From positions 285,493 to 349,492 of the forward strand of contig NZ_DJUW01000002.1 of the NCBI RefSeq assembly GCF_002440635.1: a DNA stretch of 64,000 bases. The letters are read 5' to 3'. The position numbers and the translations under genes are program-made. Source of the DNA: Novosphingobium sp. UBA6272 (GTDB lineage: Bacteria; Pseudomonadota; Alphaproteobacteria; Sphingomonadales; Sphingomonadaceae). Below the pieces are notes generated by a model that worked only from the letters and a program-made list of their open reading frames with translations, made no database searches and was not told where the DNA came from. Below are positions 44,609 through 54,369 of the stretch, in pieces (position 1 is the stretch's first letter; each line of letters opens with the position of its first letter).

Positions 44609-47540
44609 GCAGCCTCTCCCCGTCCGGATCGACATGCACCATCGGACAAACTTCGCAGACAGCCTCGATCCCGCGGGCATTGTCTTTCATGATGATATGT
44701 TCGCCCAGCCTCGATCGGCCGTCCCTGAGGAAAGCCATTGCGATGACATGATCCAGCGAGGGCGAATAGCAATGGCTTGTCACATGGCCTTCCTCGTTGC
44801 CGAGCACCTGCCTTGCTCCCTGGCTGAACAGGAATGCCCCGCCGCTGAACTGCTTGAGCGGCGACACCGGTTTCAGCCCGATCAGTTCCATCTTGCCCGG
44901 GCCGACCAGCGCCGAACGCTGGCTCAAAACCTTGCCGATACAATCCTTCTTGGCCGAGACCATGCCCCCGATCCCCAGAGCATCGGCGGTGTATTGGCCA
45001 GTCATCTCGGCGTGGGTGAGATAGCCCTTCTCGATCCGCAGCGCGTTGAGCGCCTCCAGCCCGTACCAGCCGCCGCCAAGCGCCGCCGCGCGCTGGCCGA
45101 GTTCCCGCGCCAGGGCCTCGCCATAACGCGCCGGAATGGCGATTTCATAGCTTTGCTCGCCAGAGAACGAGATACGGAACAACCGGCAGCCAATCCCGCC
45201 GATTGTCACCTCGGCGCATGCCATATACGGGATCCGTTCGTTCGATATGTCCTCGTCGCACAACCCGCTCACCAATTCGCGCGATCGCGGCCCGGCAATC
45301 GAGAACTGCGCCCACTGGTCAGTGACCGAGAAGAATTGCACGTCGAGTTCTGGCCGCAGCACCTGCGTGCAGAATTCGAGATGGGCGAACACATCGCTGG
45401 CGGCCCCTGCGGTGGTCGTCAGCACAAAGTGATCCTCGCCAAGCCGCGCGCAGGTCCCGTCGTCGAGCGCCATGCCGTCTTCGCGCAGCATCACCCCATA
45501 ACGGACCCGGCCCTGCTTGAGGCTGGACATGGTGTTGGCGTAGACGAGGTCGAGCAAAACTGCGGCATCCGCACCCTGCACGTCGATCTTGCCGAAGGGC
45601 GTGATGTCGGTGATCCCCACCGCCGAGCGCACCATGCGCATTTCCCGGTCGCAGGTTTGCCGCCAATGGGTTTCGCCGGACTGCGGAAACAGGCTCGGCC
45701 GATACCAGACGCCCATTTCGATGAAATGCGCTCCCAGTTCGCGCGCCAATGCATCGGACGGCAGGAAGCGCGATGGCGCGAAATCCTTGCCCGCACCGTG
45801 CGCGCCCAGGGCCCCCAGAGCTACGGGTGAATAGGGTGGGCGGAAGGTTGTCGTGCCGGTTTCGGGGATCGAGCGCTGAGTAAGGTCGGCCATGACCGCC
45901 AGCCCGCCGACGTTCGAAGTCTTGCCCTGGTCGGTCGCCATGCCCAGCGTGGTGTAACGCTTCATGTGTTCGACCGAACGGAAGTTCTCACGGTGGGCCA
46001 GCGCGACATCCTTGGTCGTCACATCGTTTTGCAGGTCAAGCCAGGCGCGGCCCTTGCTGCCTGTGAAGTGCCAGAACGGCTCAAGCTGGATCGGGGCATC
46101 TTCGGCTGCGGGAAAGACGGTGGCGGGCGCAGGCTTTCCAAGATCGCCCAGCGCCTCCGCCGCAGCCGCCGCTCCAGCGGAAAGCGCGGCGTGGGTGGAG
46201 AAATCACCGTTTGCAGCACCAGCCACCCGCATCCCCGGAATGGCATTGTCAGCCGGAACGAAAGCGGCAATGTCCTCGCGCCAGACCGGACGGCCGTTCA
46301 TGTGGCAAGTGAGATGCACCGACGGGTTCCAGCCACCGCTAACCGCGAGACAATCTGTGGCCACCTTCAGCCTTCCCGAGGCGCTGCTGACCGTGATCGA
46401 TTTCAGGCCGAGGCGGCCTGAGGTCCCGGTGACCTGCCCCCCGGTGATCAGCGGATAGTCGCCCATCGCCGCCACATCGCCGCGGGTATCGACGACTGCG
46501 GCGATATCCGCACCGAGCCGCAGCAGATCGAGCGCGGTGCGGTGGCCGTCATCGTTGTTGGTGAACAGGCTGATCTTCTGCCCCGGCAACACGGCGAAGC
46601 GGTTGGCGTAGCTGCGCACGGCGCTCGCCATCATCACTCCTGGGCGATCGTTGTTCGCAAAGGCGATCGGCCGTTCGATCGCGCCGCCGGCCAGGATCGT
46701 CCGCCGTGCCGCGATCCGCCAGAATGTCTCGAGCGGAAGATGGTCCGCCGGATCGGCAAGATGATGCGAAACCCGCTGCAACGCCGCATAGGTGCCGCCA
46801 TCATAGGCGCCGGTCACCGTGGTACGCGGCATCAGGCGGACATTGGCCATGCCCGCTAGTTCGGTCACCACCTGCGCAGCCCAGCCAGCCCCGGGTTGAC
46901 CTGCAATTTCGACGGTTTCAGAGTTGAGGCGGCCGCCAAAAGCAAAATCCTCGTCGGCGAGGATGACATCGAGCCCGCCGCGTGCCGCAGTGAGCGCAGC
47001 CATCAATCCGGCGGGCCCGCCGCCGATCACCAGCAGGTCGCAGTGGGCAAAAGCCTTGTCGTAGAGCGCCCGATCGGCCTTGCCGCTGAGCCGCCCAAGT
47101 CCGGCGGCACGGCGGATGAAGGGTTCATAGACCTTCTCCCAGAACGACTTGGGCCACATGAAGGTCTTGTAATAGAAGCCCGCGCCGAAGAACGGCGCCA
47201 TCAGATCGTTCACGCTCAGAAGATCAAAAGCGAGCGACGGAAAGCGGTTCTGCGAAGCAGCGATCAAACCATCGTAAAGCTCCTGCGTCGTAGCGCGCAC
47301 ATTCGGCGTAGTCTGGTCGCCTTGCCCGAGTTGCATCAGCGCATTGGGCTCTTCGGAACCGGCGGAGAGGATCCCGCGCGGGCGGTGATATTTGAAGCTG
47401 CGCCCGACCAGACGGATATCGTTGGCCAGCAGGGCAGAGGCCAGCGTGTCGCCCTTGAATCCGGCAAGGCTCTTGCCATCGAAGCTGAACCTGAGCGGCT
47501 GGGTGCGATCGATCTGACCGCCGGATGTCAGGCGGCTCAT
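44601..47540 (-). CDS. soxA: Sarcosine oxidase alpha subunit
   Basis: 979 residues from the ATG at 47540, which overlaps the soxD stop by 4 bp. An N-terminal 2Fe-2S-like/DUF domain (LRFSFDGKSLAGFKGDTLASALLAN, SFKYHRPRGILSAG) comes first. An NAD-binding domain follows (LVIGGGPAGLMAALTAARGG), and the C-terminal third is a GcvT-like folate domain (GITDITPFGKIDVQGADAAVLLD, SFSGEQSYEIAIPARYGEAL). It makes glycine, methylene-THF (or formaldehyde) and H2O2 from sarcosine, together with the other three subunits. Length and domain order are normal. Confidence 0.95.
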   Translation of the reverse strand: MSRLTSGGQIDRTQPLRFSFDGKSLAGFKGDTLASALLANDIRLVGRSFKYHRPRGILSAGSEEPNALMQLGQGDQTTPNVRATTQELYDGLIAASQNRFPSLAFDLLSVNDLMAPFFGAGFYYKTFMWPKSFWEKVYEPFIRRAAGLGRLSGKADRALYDKAFAHCDLLVIGGGPAGLMAALTAARGGLDVILADEDFAFGGRLNSETVEIAGQPGAGWAAQVVTELAGMANVRLMPRTTVTGAYDGGTYAALQRVSHHLADPADHLPLETFWRIAARRTILAGGAIERPIAFANNDRPGVMMASAVRSYANRFAVLPGQKISLFTNNDDGHRTALDLLRLGADIAAVVDTRGDVAAMGDYPLITGGQVTGTSGRLGLKSITVSSASGRLKVATDCLAVSGGWNPSVHLTCHMNGRPVWREDIAAFVPADNAIPGMRVAGAANGDFSTHAALSAGAAAAAEALGDLGKPAPATVFPAAEDAPIQLEPFWHFTGSKGRAWLDLQNDVTTKDVALAHRENFRSVEHMKRYTTLGMATDQGKTSNVGGLAVMADLTQRSIPETGTTTFRPPYSPVALGALGAHGAGKDFAPSRFLPSDALARELGAHFIEMGVWYRPSLFPQSGETHWRQTCDREMRMVRSAVGITDITPFGKIDVQGADAAVLLDLVYANTMSSLKQGRVRYGVMLREDGMALDDGTCARLGEDHFVLTTTAGAASDVFAHLEFCTQVLRPELDVQFFSVTDQWAQFSIAGPRSRELVSGLCDEDISNERIPYMACAEVTIGGIGCRLFRISFSGEQSYEIAIPARYGEALARELGQRAAALGGGWYGLEALNALRIEKGYLTHAEMTGQYTADALGIGGMVSAKKDCIGKVLSQRSALVGPGKMELIGLKPVSPLKQFSGGAFLFSQGARQVLGNEEGHVTSHCYSPSLDHVIAMAFLRDGRSRLGEHIIMKDNARGIEAVCEVCPMVHVDPDGERLRG

Positions 47541-47809
47541 TTCGCACCTCGCTTCACGTCGGCGGCCAGGCGGGTCGAGGCAAATTCGTGCGTGCCCATG
47601 TTCCGTTCGGCGACGATCCAGGACCGGCACCCCATTTCGTGCAGCCACAATTCGCGGTGCGCGCCGGCGGGGTTCTCACGAAAATAGACATATTCGACAA
47701 AGGCCTGTTCGCCCGCATCGGGCGCAGGCCGGTCCATCAGTACCGCCGCGCCGAGATACTGGAACTCGCGCCGGTCGCGGCTGCCGCAGTTGGGACAATC
47801 AATACGCAT
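47537..47809 (-). CDS. soxD: Sarcosine oxidase delta subunit
   Basis: 90 residues. The zinc site is visible as CPNCGSRDRREF near the N-terminus and LHEMGCRSWIVAERN near the C-terminus. YVYFRENPAGAHRELW is the usual middle of SoxD. It starts 12 bp after soxB and overlaps soxA by 4 bp, keeping the standard order soxBDAG. Confidence 0.95.
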   Translation of the reverse strand: MRIDCPNCGSRDRREFQYLGAAVLMDRPAPDAGEQAFVEYVYFRENPAGAHRELWLHEMGCRSWIVAERNMGTHEFASTRLAADVKRGAK

Positions 47810-47821
47810 GGTTCGTCCCCA

Positions 47822-49072
47822 TCAATGCCGTCCGGGCCGCGGGCCGGCACCGGTCTCGTCGATCAGTTCGCCGGTTTCGAACCGCTTCAGCGTGAACTTG
47901 TCGGCGGCGGGGTGGTAATTGCCGGTGGCGATCAGGTGGGCAAAAGCATCGCCGCCGCCGGTAATCGCCTTGAACCCGCCGTAGCACCAACCGGTGTTGA
48001 TGAAGAAATTCTCGACCGGCGAGCGATCGATGATCGGCGAACCGTCCATCGTCATGTCGTTGATCCCGCCCCACGAGCGCAATAGTTTGGACTTGCCGAT
48101 CATCGGCATCAGCGCCATGCCGGCCTCGGCGACATGTTCCATCATCGGCAGATTGCCGCGCTGGGCATAGCTGTTGTAACCATCGAGATCGCCGCCGAAC
48201 ACCAGCCCGCCCTTGTCCGATTGGCTGATGTAGAAATGGCCCATGCCGAAACCTATCACCGTCGGCAGCACGGGCTTCAGACCTTCGGTGACGAACGCCT
48301 GCAAGACATGGCTTTCAATCGGCAGGCGGAAGCCTGCCATCGCCGCCACCTCGCCCGATCTTCCCGCGACAGCCATGCCGACCTTGGTCGTCCCGATGAA
48401 GCCGCGCGAAGTCTCTACCCCGACGACCTTGCCAGCCTCGATCCTGAAACCCTGGACCGCGCAGTTCTGGATAATGTCGACCCCCAGCCGATCCGCGCCG
48501 CGGGCATAGCCCCAGACCACCGCATCGTGCCGCGCCGTGCCGCCATTCGGGTGCCAGTGCGCGCCATAGATCGGGAAGCGGGGATCATCGTAATTGAGGT
48601 AGGGCATCTGGCGGCGGCATTCCTCCAGGCTCCACACCTCGCCGCCGTCGCCCTCCAGCTGGCAGAAATTGGCACGGCGGGCCATGGCTTCCATCTGCCC
48701 GTCGCTGTGCCCCAGCGCGACCAGACCGCGCTGGCTGAACATCACGTTGTAGTTCAGTTCCTGCTCGAGATTTTCCCACAGCTTGATGCAATGCGAATAG
48801 AATTTCACATTGGCCGTGCTCATGTAATTCGCGCGAATGATGGTGGTGTTTCGGCCTGAATTTCCACCACCGATGTAGCCGCGTTCAAGCACCGCGACGT
48901 TGCGGATGCCATGCACCCTGGCGAGGTAATATGCCGTTGCAAGGCCATGCCCGCCGCCACCAACGATCACCACGTCATAGCGCTGCTTCGGCTCCGGATC
49001 ACGCCAGACCGGTTTCCAGGCCTTGTTGCCGGTCAGCCCGTTGCGGAACACTTCCCATGCCGAATAGCGCAT
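47822..49072 (-). CDS. soxB: Sarcosine oxidase beta subunit
   Basis: 416 residues. FAD-binding motif VVIVGGGGHGLATAYYLARVHG, then VLERGYIGGGNSGRNTTIIRANY, where a conserved His position for covalent FMN is expected further on. The C-terminus has WGGINDMTMDGSPIIDRSPVENFFINTGWCYGGFKAI. It carries the flavin site for sarcosine oxidation. First of the soxBDAG-purU-GMC series. A hairpin lies 107 bp upstream, after the TonB receptor gene. Confidence 0.96.
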   Translation of the reverse strand: MRYSAWEVFRNGLTGNKAWKPVWRDPEPKQRYDVVIVGGGGHGLATAYYLARVHGIRNVAVLERGYIGGGNSGRNTTIIRANYMSTANVKFYSHCIKLWENLEQELNYNVMFSQRGLVALGHSDGQMEAMARRANFCQLEGDGGEVWSLEECRRQMPYLNYDDPRFPIYGAHWHPNGGTARHDAVVWGYARGADRLGVDIIQNCAVQGFRIEAGKVVGVETSRGFIGTTKVGMAVAGRSGEVAAMAGFRLPIESHVLQAFVTEGLKPVLPTVIGFGMGHFYISQSDKGGLVFGGDLDGYNSYAQRGNLPMMEHVAEAGMALMPMIGKSKLLRSWGGINDMTMDGSPIIDRSPVENFFINTGWCYGGFKAITGGGDAFAHLIATGNYHPAADKFTLKRFETGELIDETGAGPRPGRH

Positions 49073-49179
49073 ATTCTATCCTGAGCCTCTCCGGCCATAG
49101 CTGTCTAAATCGAGCGCCGACCCGATAGGAATACGACGAATCGTTCCACCCATGCGATCACAAATGTCGCTCCGGTTCT

Positions 49180-49207
49180 CCGCCCCCTTGAAACACCAAG
49201 GGAGCGG
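49180..49207 (-). terminator. Hairpin between the TonB receptor and soxB
   Basis: An 11-bp stem with one mismatch (49180-49190 with 49197-49207) and loop AAACAC, 42 bp after the receptor stop. No strong T-run follows on the minus strand, so termination may be partial. Confidence 0.45.
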
Positions 49208-49248
49208 AGCGAGACAATTGGAGCCGGTTACAATCCTTGCGCAATTGC

Positions 49249-51507
49249 TCAGAAGTTGACGGTCAGCGAAGCGCCAAACGTGCGCGGAGTGCGATAGGAC
49301 TGCTGGATGTAACCCAGATCTCCGGTGAGATCGAATGCGTAGATCAGATTGACCTTGTTGGTGATATTCTTGACGAAGGCCGCGACTTCGAATTCCTTGT
49401 TGGCCGATGTCCAGGCGACACGCCCGTTGAGCAGGAAGGTTGACCCTTCGGAAAGGCCTGGCTGGTTGAGATTGTCGAAGAAGATCGACGAACTGTAATT
49501 GCCATCGACCTGGAACGCCAGCGAACCACTGTTCGAAAGGTCGACGGTGTAGCGCGCCGAGGCATTCGCTGTGAAATCGGGGGCAAGCACCATCTTGCGG
49601 TCACGGATTGCTCCCGAGCCATCCTGGACATTCTTGACCTTGGTATCGAGCACCGAAACGCCAGCAGTGATCAGCAGGGCGTCGGTCCAGTAGCCGCTAT
49701 ACTCGAGCTCGCCGCCCGTGACCTTGGCATCGGCATTGAACAGCAGCTGGTTCAGGTTGCGGTAAACAAATGCCTGGCTGTCCTTGTAGTCGTAATAGAA
49801 GACGGCCCCGTTGAGGCGGTGGCGGCGATCGCCAAATTCTGTCTTGAAGCCCACTTCATAGCTGGTCAGCTTTTCCGGCTTAACCGAATAGTTCGCGGGC
49901 GCAACCGGACCAAAGCCGCTGTTGAAAGTGCCTGCCTTGTAGCCGCTGGAAACGCCGCCGTAGAGCAGCACGTTGTCACTCGGCTCCCAGACCAGCTTGG
50001 CGAGGTAGGAAACGTTGTCGGTGTCCTGCTTGGCCAGCGCGCCTATTGTCGTGCTGTCGTAGACAATCCCGCCCGGCACGACACCCAGCAGGAAGGTTTG
50101 CGACATGTCCTTCTTGTCCTGGGTATACCGCAGACCGCCGTTGAAGGTGAGCGTCGGTGCCAGCTTGTATTCGAACTGGCCGAACAGCGCCCAGCTCTTC
50201 GTCTGGGTGTCAAAGGCGGTAGTTCCCGAGGCCGTGCCGAAGAAGAATCCGGCAACAGGGCCGGCAAGGGTCTGCGTTCCGTCGGTTTGAAGGTTGAAGT
50301 AGTAGGCCCCCAGGTTCCACGTAAAGGCATCGCCCTTGCCCTGCAGCCGCAGTTCCTGGCTGTATTGCTTGGTGTTGGAGGTGTACTGGGTGATGCAGAA
50401 CACCGCCGGAGCGCTGTCACAGTCCTGTTGCTGGTTCTTCTTGAAATGCTGGTAATTGCTGATCGAAACCAGCTCCACCCCGCCAAGATCGACATCCAGC
50501 CGCGCGGTTCCGGCATTGTAGTCCGAATTCACGAACAGGCCCGGGCTGACATTGATGTTGTTGAGGTCGCTCGTGCCGACGACGATATCGCGATTTGCCG
50601 TATCGACCCGTGCAAGGCCATCCGCACCGAAGAACGAGGGCGCATAGCGATAGGGGTTGCCGCCGTTGTTGCGGTTGTGCGAAGTCTCGCCGGACAGCAG
50701 CAACGTCGCATTGTCAGACATCTTGAACTTCAACTGGCCGCGGAACGCATAGAGATCGACCTTGTTGCCATCCTGTGCGCCCGCCGCCGTATTCTGGTTC
50801 TGCTGGATACCGCTGTTGCGATGATACATTGCCGAAATGCGCGCTGAAACGCCGGTCCCGAGCGGACCGCCGACTGCGCCTTCAAGATTGACATCGCCAA
50901 ACGATCCGCCGCCAGCGCGCAGGAAACCGTCAAGTTCATCGGTCGGCTTCTTGGTGATGTAATGAATAAGGCCGCCGGTCGCGTTGCGTCCGAACAGGGT
51001 ACCCTGCGGCCCCTTGAGAACTTCGACCCGGTTGATATCGAACAGCTGGAAGTCGAGGCTCGCGAGCGCGCCCTTGTAGACTTCATCGACGTAAACCGCC
51101 GAGGGGCTTTCGTGGTAGTCGCGAAAATCGTTGAGGCCCACGCCGCGAATGGCAATGTTCGGGATGTTACCCGCGCCGAACACCGGCGAGATCCTGAGGC
51201 CCGGGGTCAGATCAGCCAGATCGTTGCTGCTCTTGATCCCGGCCCGCACCAGCGCGTCACCCGAAATGGCGGTGATGGCGATCGGCGTCGACTGGGCGGA
51301 TTGTTCGCGCTTTTGGGCGGTAACAACAATCTCTTCAAGCTGCCCGTCCTGGGCTTCCACTTGCGCCGCCTCTTGCGCCGAGGCCTGTGAGGCCGGCCAG
51401 ATCAGGAGGCTGCCCGTAAGCAAGAGCGCCTTGGCAAGACCGCAGGATGTCCTAGCGATGCGAGCCTGTTCCGTCCCGTTTCCAACGAGAGTGCTCCGTT
51501 CGTTCAT
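49249..51507 (-). CDS. TonB-dependent receptor (FyuA/iron-complex type) of the sarcosine cluster
   Basis: 752 residues from the ATG at 51507, with a GGGAGGG site. The signal peptide ends near ASQASAQ, and EEIVVTAQKREQSAQSTPIAITAISG is a TonB box plus plug start. Other plug motifs are NIAIRGVGLNDFRDYHESPSAVYVDEVYKG and VEVLKGPQGTLFGRNATGGLIHYITKKP. The barrel ends in Phe (GASLTVNF). Receptors of this shape in sphingomonads often import aromatic or amine nutrients rather than siderophores. It lies between an MFS gene and soxB on the same strand, suggesting uptake of the compound degraded by this cluster. Confidence 0.92.
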   Translation of the reverse strand: MNERSTLVGNGTEQARIARTSCGLAKALLLTGSLLIWPASQASAQEAAQVEAQDGQLEEIVVTAQKREQSAQSTPIAITAISGDALVRAGIKSSNDLADLTPGLRISPVFGAGNIPNIAIRGVGLNDFRDYHESPSAVYVDEVYKGALASLDFQLFDINRVEVLKGPQGTLFGRNATGGLIHYITKKPTDELDGFLRAGGGSFGDVNLEGAVGGPLGTGVSARISAMYHRNSGIQQNQNTAAGAQDGNKVDLYAFRGQLKFKMSDNATLLLSGETSHNRNNGGNPYRYAPSFFGADGLARVDTANRDIVVGTSDLNNINVSPGLFVNSDYNAGTARLDVDLGGVELVSISNYQHFKKNQQQDCDSAPAVFCITQYTSNTKQYSQELRLQGKGDAFTWNLGAYYFNLQTDGTQTLAGPVAGFFFGTASGTTAFDTQTKSWALFGQFEYKLAPTLTFNGGLRYTQDKKDMSQTFLLGVVPGGIVYDSTTIGALAKQDTDNVSYLAKLVWEPSDNVLLYGGVSSGYKAGTFNSGFGPVAPANYSVKPEKLTSYEVGFKTEFGDRRHRLNGAVFYYDYKDSQAFVYRNLNQLLFNADAKVTGGELEYSGYWTDALLITAGVSVLDTKVKNVQDGSGAIRDRKMVLAPDFTANASARYTVDLSNSGSLAFQVDGNYSSSIFFDNLNQPGLSEGSTFLLNGRVAWTSANKEFEVAAFVKNITNKVNLIYAFDLTGDLGYIQQSYRTPRTFGASLTVNF

Positions 51508-51705
51508 TCTACCCTCCCTCATAGGCCATTGGCATGGCTGCTACTCGTTCGCCGCCGCGCGATCGGCCTTGATTGTCCGTTCGCTGCAGGCAGAAATTGA
51601 TGATGGTAGTGGTATCAGCAGGTTTGCCGACGAAATTGCTCGAACGTGACTATCATTTGTGTTTATGCGCCACTTCTTGCGAGCCGAAACCGGCCAGACC
51701 TGGCT

Positions 51706-52923
51706 CTAGGCTTTCGCTGCTGCATCACGACTGATGGCGCGATTGAGCAAGCCGACGCCCCACATGTTGACCAGGCAAACCGAGTAGAAAATCGCTGCGA
51801 TCAGCAACGGCAGGGTGAAATCGGTCTTCGATACGAAGTTGGAAGCGAAGAAGGGGCCGATCGCGATCCCGGCCTTGACCATCAGCAGAAACAGCACCGC
51901 AGCGCGTCCGGTCCGGTCCATTTCGATCGCGAAGGCCAGAAGGTAGGGAAAGGGAAACGTGATGCAGAACACGTAGACCATTAGCGCCAGCACATAGGCG
52001 GTTGGCCCAGTGAGGTAAAATGCCAGTACGCCCAGCGAAGCGAGCTGCAAGGCCAGGGTAATGACACAGGGCCACAGGCGGCCGATCCGGTCGCTGAGCA
52101 ACCACGCCACAACCGACCCGCCAATCCCCGCCAGGAACGACAGCGAAAGCGTCTGGCCGACCGCTTCGACCGACATGCCCGATGCCACGCCAAGTCGTTC
52201 GATATAGGCCCAGCTGGCAGCATAAGCGACATGGAACCAGAACGCCGGAAGGGTCGCGAACAGCACTACCAGCACCGCGCGGGTCAGTGCAGAGCCCGTC
52301 AAACCGCTTTTGGCGACGCTACCTTCTTCGCTTTCACGGGGCCACCTGCCAGCCTTCGGCATCCAGAAGGCAGCAATTACGGCTGGCACGGCAAGCGCTG
52401 CCAGGAAGCGATAGGCACCTGCTACGCCATAGCCTTCGATGAAGCGCGGCATCACCAGGAAACCCGCAGAGGCAACCGCCATCTGCATGCCGATAAACAG
52501 GGCCGTGTTGCGTTCCGGGCGCGAACCGTCGGTCAGCGCGGTTCCGCCCAGCGCCATCATCGATCCGCCGCAGAAACCCGCCAGCAGTCTGACCACGAGC
52601 AACGGCGCAAAATGCTGCAATTGCGAGGAAACGACGTGGCACAGGCACAGGCAGAGCGCCAATGCGATGGCAAGGCGCCTCCAGTTCGCCCGCCGTATCC
52701 AGTAGATCGCCGCAATCGCAGCCAGAAACATGCCGAACATGTCAGCCGAAGCCATCAGCCCGACCTCTCGGGTAGAAAAGTCGAGATGGTCGGTGACGGC
52801 CCCCACCACCATCGGCAGCAGCGGAAAACTGATCGACCCCATGACGAAGACGAACAGTGCTGCGACTATGCTGACCTTGCGATCTACTTCTAGGGTATCG
52901 CCAGAAAATGCACTGTCAGCCAT
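51706..52923 (-). CDS. MFS transporter
   Basis: 405 residues with about twelve membrane helices. Both halves are recognisable (SFPLLPMVVGAVTDHLDF, GFCGGSMMALGGTALTDGSRPERNTALFIGMQ, then FLAGIGGSVVAWLLSDRIGRL). No specific subfamily is recognised. It lies upstream of the TonB receptor on the same strand with 198 bp between, so the pair could form an outer plus inner membrane uptake route. Confidence 0.82.
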   Translation of the reverse strand: MADSAFSGDTLEVDRKVSIVAALFVFVMGSISFPLLPMVVGAVTDHLDFSTREVGLMASADMFGMFLAAIAAIYWIRRANWRRLAIALALCLCLCHVVSSQLQHFAPLLVVRLLAGFCGGSMMALGGTALTDGSRPERNTALFIGMQMAVASAGFLVMPRFIEGYGVAGAYRFLAALAVPAVIAAFWMPKAGRWPRESEEGSVAKSGLTGSALTRAVLVVLFATLPAFWFHVAYAASWAYIERLGVASGMSVEAVGQTLSLSFLAGIGGSVVAWLLSDRIGRLWPCVITLALQLASLGVLAFYLTGPTAYVLALMVYVFCITFPFPYLLAFAIEMDRTGRAAVLFLLMVKAGIAIGPFFASNFVSKTDFTLPLLIAAIFYSVCLVNMWGVGLLNRAISRDAAAKA

Positions 52924-53198
52924 TCCAGTCTCCCAAGCTCATTTTGACCGCGTGGTCCGCAGCACGTGTCATCGAAGAATCAATCTCACCTTCGACAATC
53001 GCACCGGGTGTCGTTCGGGGGAGATCTCCCAGCCTTGATCGTGCAGGTCTATCGGCACAATGGATTGCGCTTGAGCGCCGAAAAATTGTGTCTTGGTGCC
53101 AAAAGATCCCTGAAGTGAAGCCAGCATCAGGTAACTCGCCGTCATGCCGAATTGGGTCTGAGCCAGGTCCTCAGCCAACCTCCCGGCGCTTCGCCTTG

Positions 53199-54221
53199 CT
53201 ATCTGTCCGCCATGTCGCCACGGCTGTTCTTTCGCCATTCGCCTGGCGTCACCCCGTACCAACGCTTGAAAGCATGGTTGAACGTGCTCTGTTCTCGGTA
53301 CCCAAGGTGATAGGCGATAGTAGAAAGCTGCAGGTTGCCGTCTTCGAGCAGTTCAGTAGCCATCATCCTGCGCGTGTCTTCAAGCAGCTTGTCGTAGGTC
53401 AGTCCCTCGCGCGACAGGCGGCGCTGCAGGGTTCGCTTGTTCGAACAAATCTGGTCGGCAATGATCTCGATCGAGAACTGCCCGGTCGGCAAAAATCGGC
53501 GGATCAGGCTGCGGACATTGTCCGGCAGGTTCTTCCTGCCCCAACCGGTTTGCTCGCCCAGTACCGAGGTGACCAGTGCCAGGACATCGTGATCTTCATT
53601 GCGGTTCTTGGCCTGCAGAACCTCGTCGGGAAACTCGATGCCGTCGATCTCGGTATCAAACTCCGGCACCATGCCGAAATACTCGGCATATTTCCGGATC
53701 GGGCTGATTGGCGAGTGCTTGAAGCGGACGGAACCCGGCGTGAAACTGTTGCCGATGAAAATCCGCGCGACCTTCAAGGTCGTCAGCAGCGATTCCTCAA
53801 CCCACTGGTTTGATATCGGCCGGAGCGCCTCGTTGAGGAAGAACTGATAGATGAACGACCCGTCCATATCGACGATATCGGCCTCGTAGGCCCCGGCAAT
53901 CTGCACGGACGAGAAGCGCTTGAACTCAAGCAGCGCAGTCTGGAAGTCCGGCGCATACTTCAGGATCAGATTGAGCGGCCCGAAAAAGGCGAAATCGCGC
54001 GAACGGGCCAGTTCCAGCCCGAAACTGGGCAAGTTCGCTTCACGCGCCGCCAGTTCATAGCAGGCCAGAATTCCCCGGAATGGTACCCATCGTTCGGGAT
54101 CGTCAGCGGGATTGAAGCCGATGCCGGCCTTGGCGAGGATTGCGGCCGGATCAACGCCATGGCGCGCCACCGCTTCGGTGAGGCCCAACAAGGCCCGGCT
54201 GCGCCCTAACGGTTCGGTCAC
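53199..54221 (-). CDS. AraC-family regulator with arabinose-binding-like N-terminal domain
   Basis: 340 residues from a GTG at 54221, preceded by AAGAAGGA; the frame upstream has no homologous content. The N-terminal 230 residues are the OruR/ArgR-type ligand domain (DPERWVPFRGILACYELAA, GLELARSRDFAFFGPLNL). The C-terminal AraC HTH pair is IEIIADQICSNKRTLQRRLSREGLTYDKLLEDTRRMMA and STIAYHLGYREQSTFNHAFKRWYGVTPGEWR. It is divergent from the aminotransferase gene and upstream of the MFS/TonB/sox genes, so it may control both directions. Confidence 0.85.
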   Translation of the reverse strand: MTEPLGRSRALLGLTEAVARHGVDPAAILAKAGIGFNPADDPERWVPFRGILACYELAAREANLPSFGLELARSRDFAFFGPLNLILKYAPDFQTALLEFKRFSSVQIAGAYEADIVDMDGSFIYQFFLNEALRPISNQWVEESLLTTLKVARIFIGNSFTPGSVRFKHSPISPIRKYAEYFGMVPEFDTEIDGIEFPDEVLQAKNRNEDHDVLALVTSVLGEQTGWGRKNLPDNVRSLIRRFLPTGQFSIEIIADQICSNKRTLQRRLSREGLTYDKLLEDTRRMMATELLEDGNLQLSTIAYHLGYREQSTFNHAFKRWYGVTPGEWRKNSRGDMADR

Positions 54222-54369
54222 CCTGAATCCTTCTTTCCGGCTAGCGCATACTATCAATTGAGTGGCACGAAAAAGCAATACGCTTGGCTGCCCCGCGTTA
54301 ATCTGGGTCTTGGCGGAAAGCGCTGATGAATTCGCCTGCCAACGAAGGTTCTGGGAGTTAGGAATAGCC

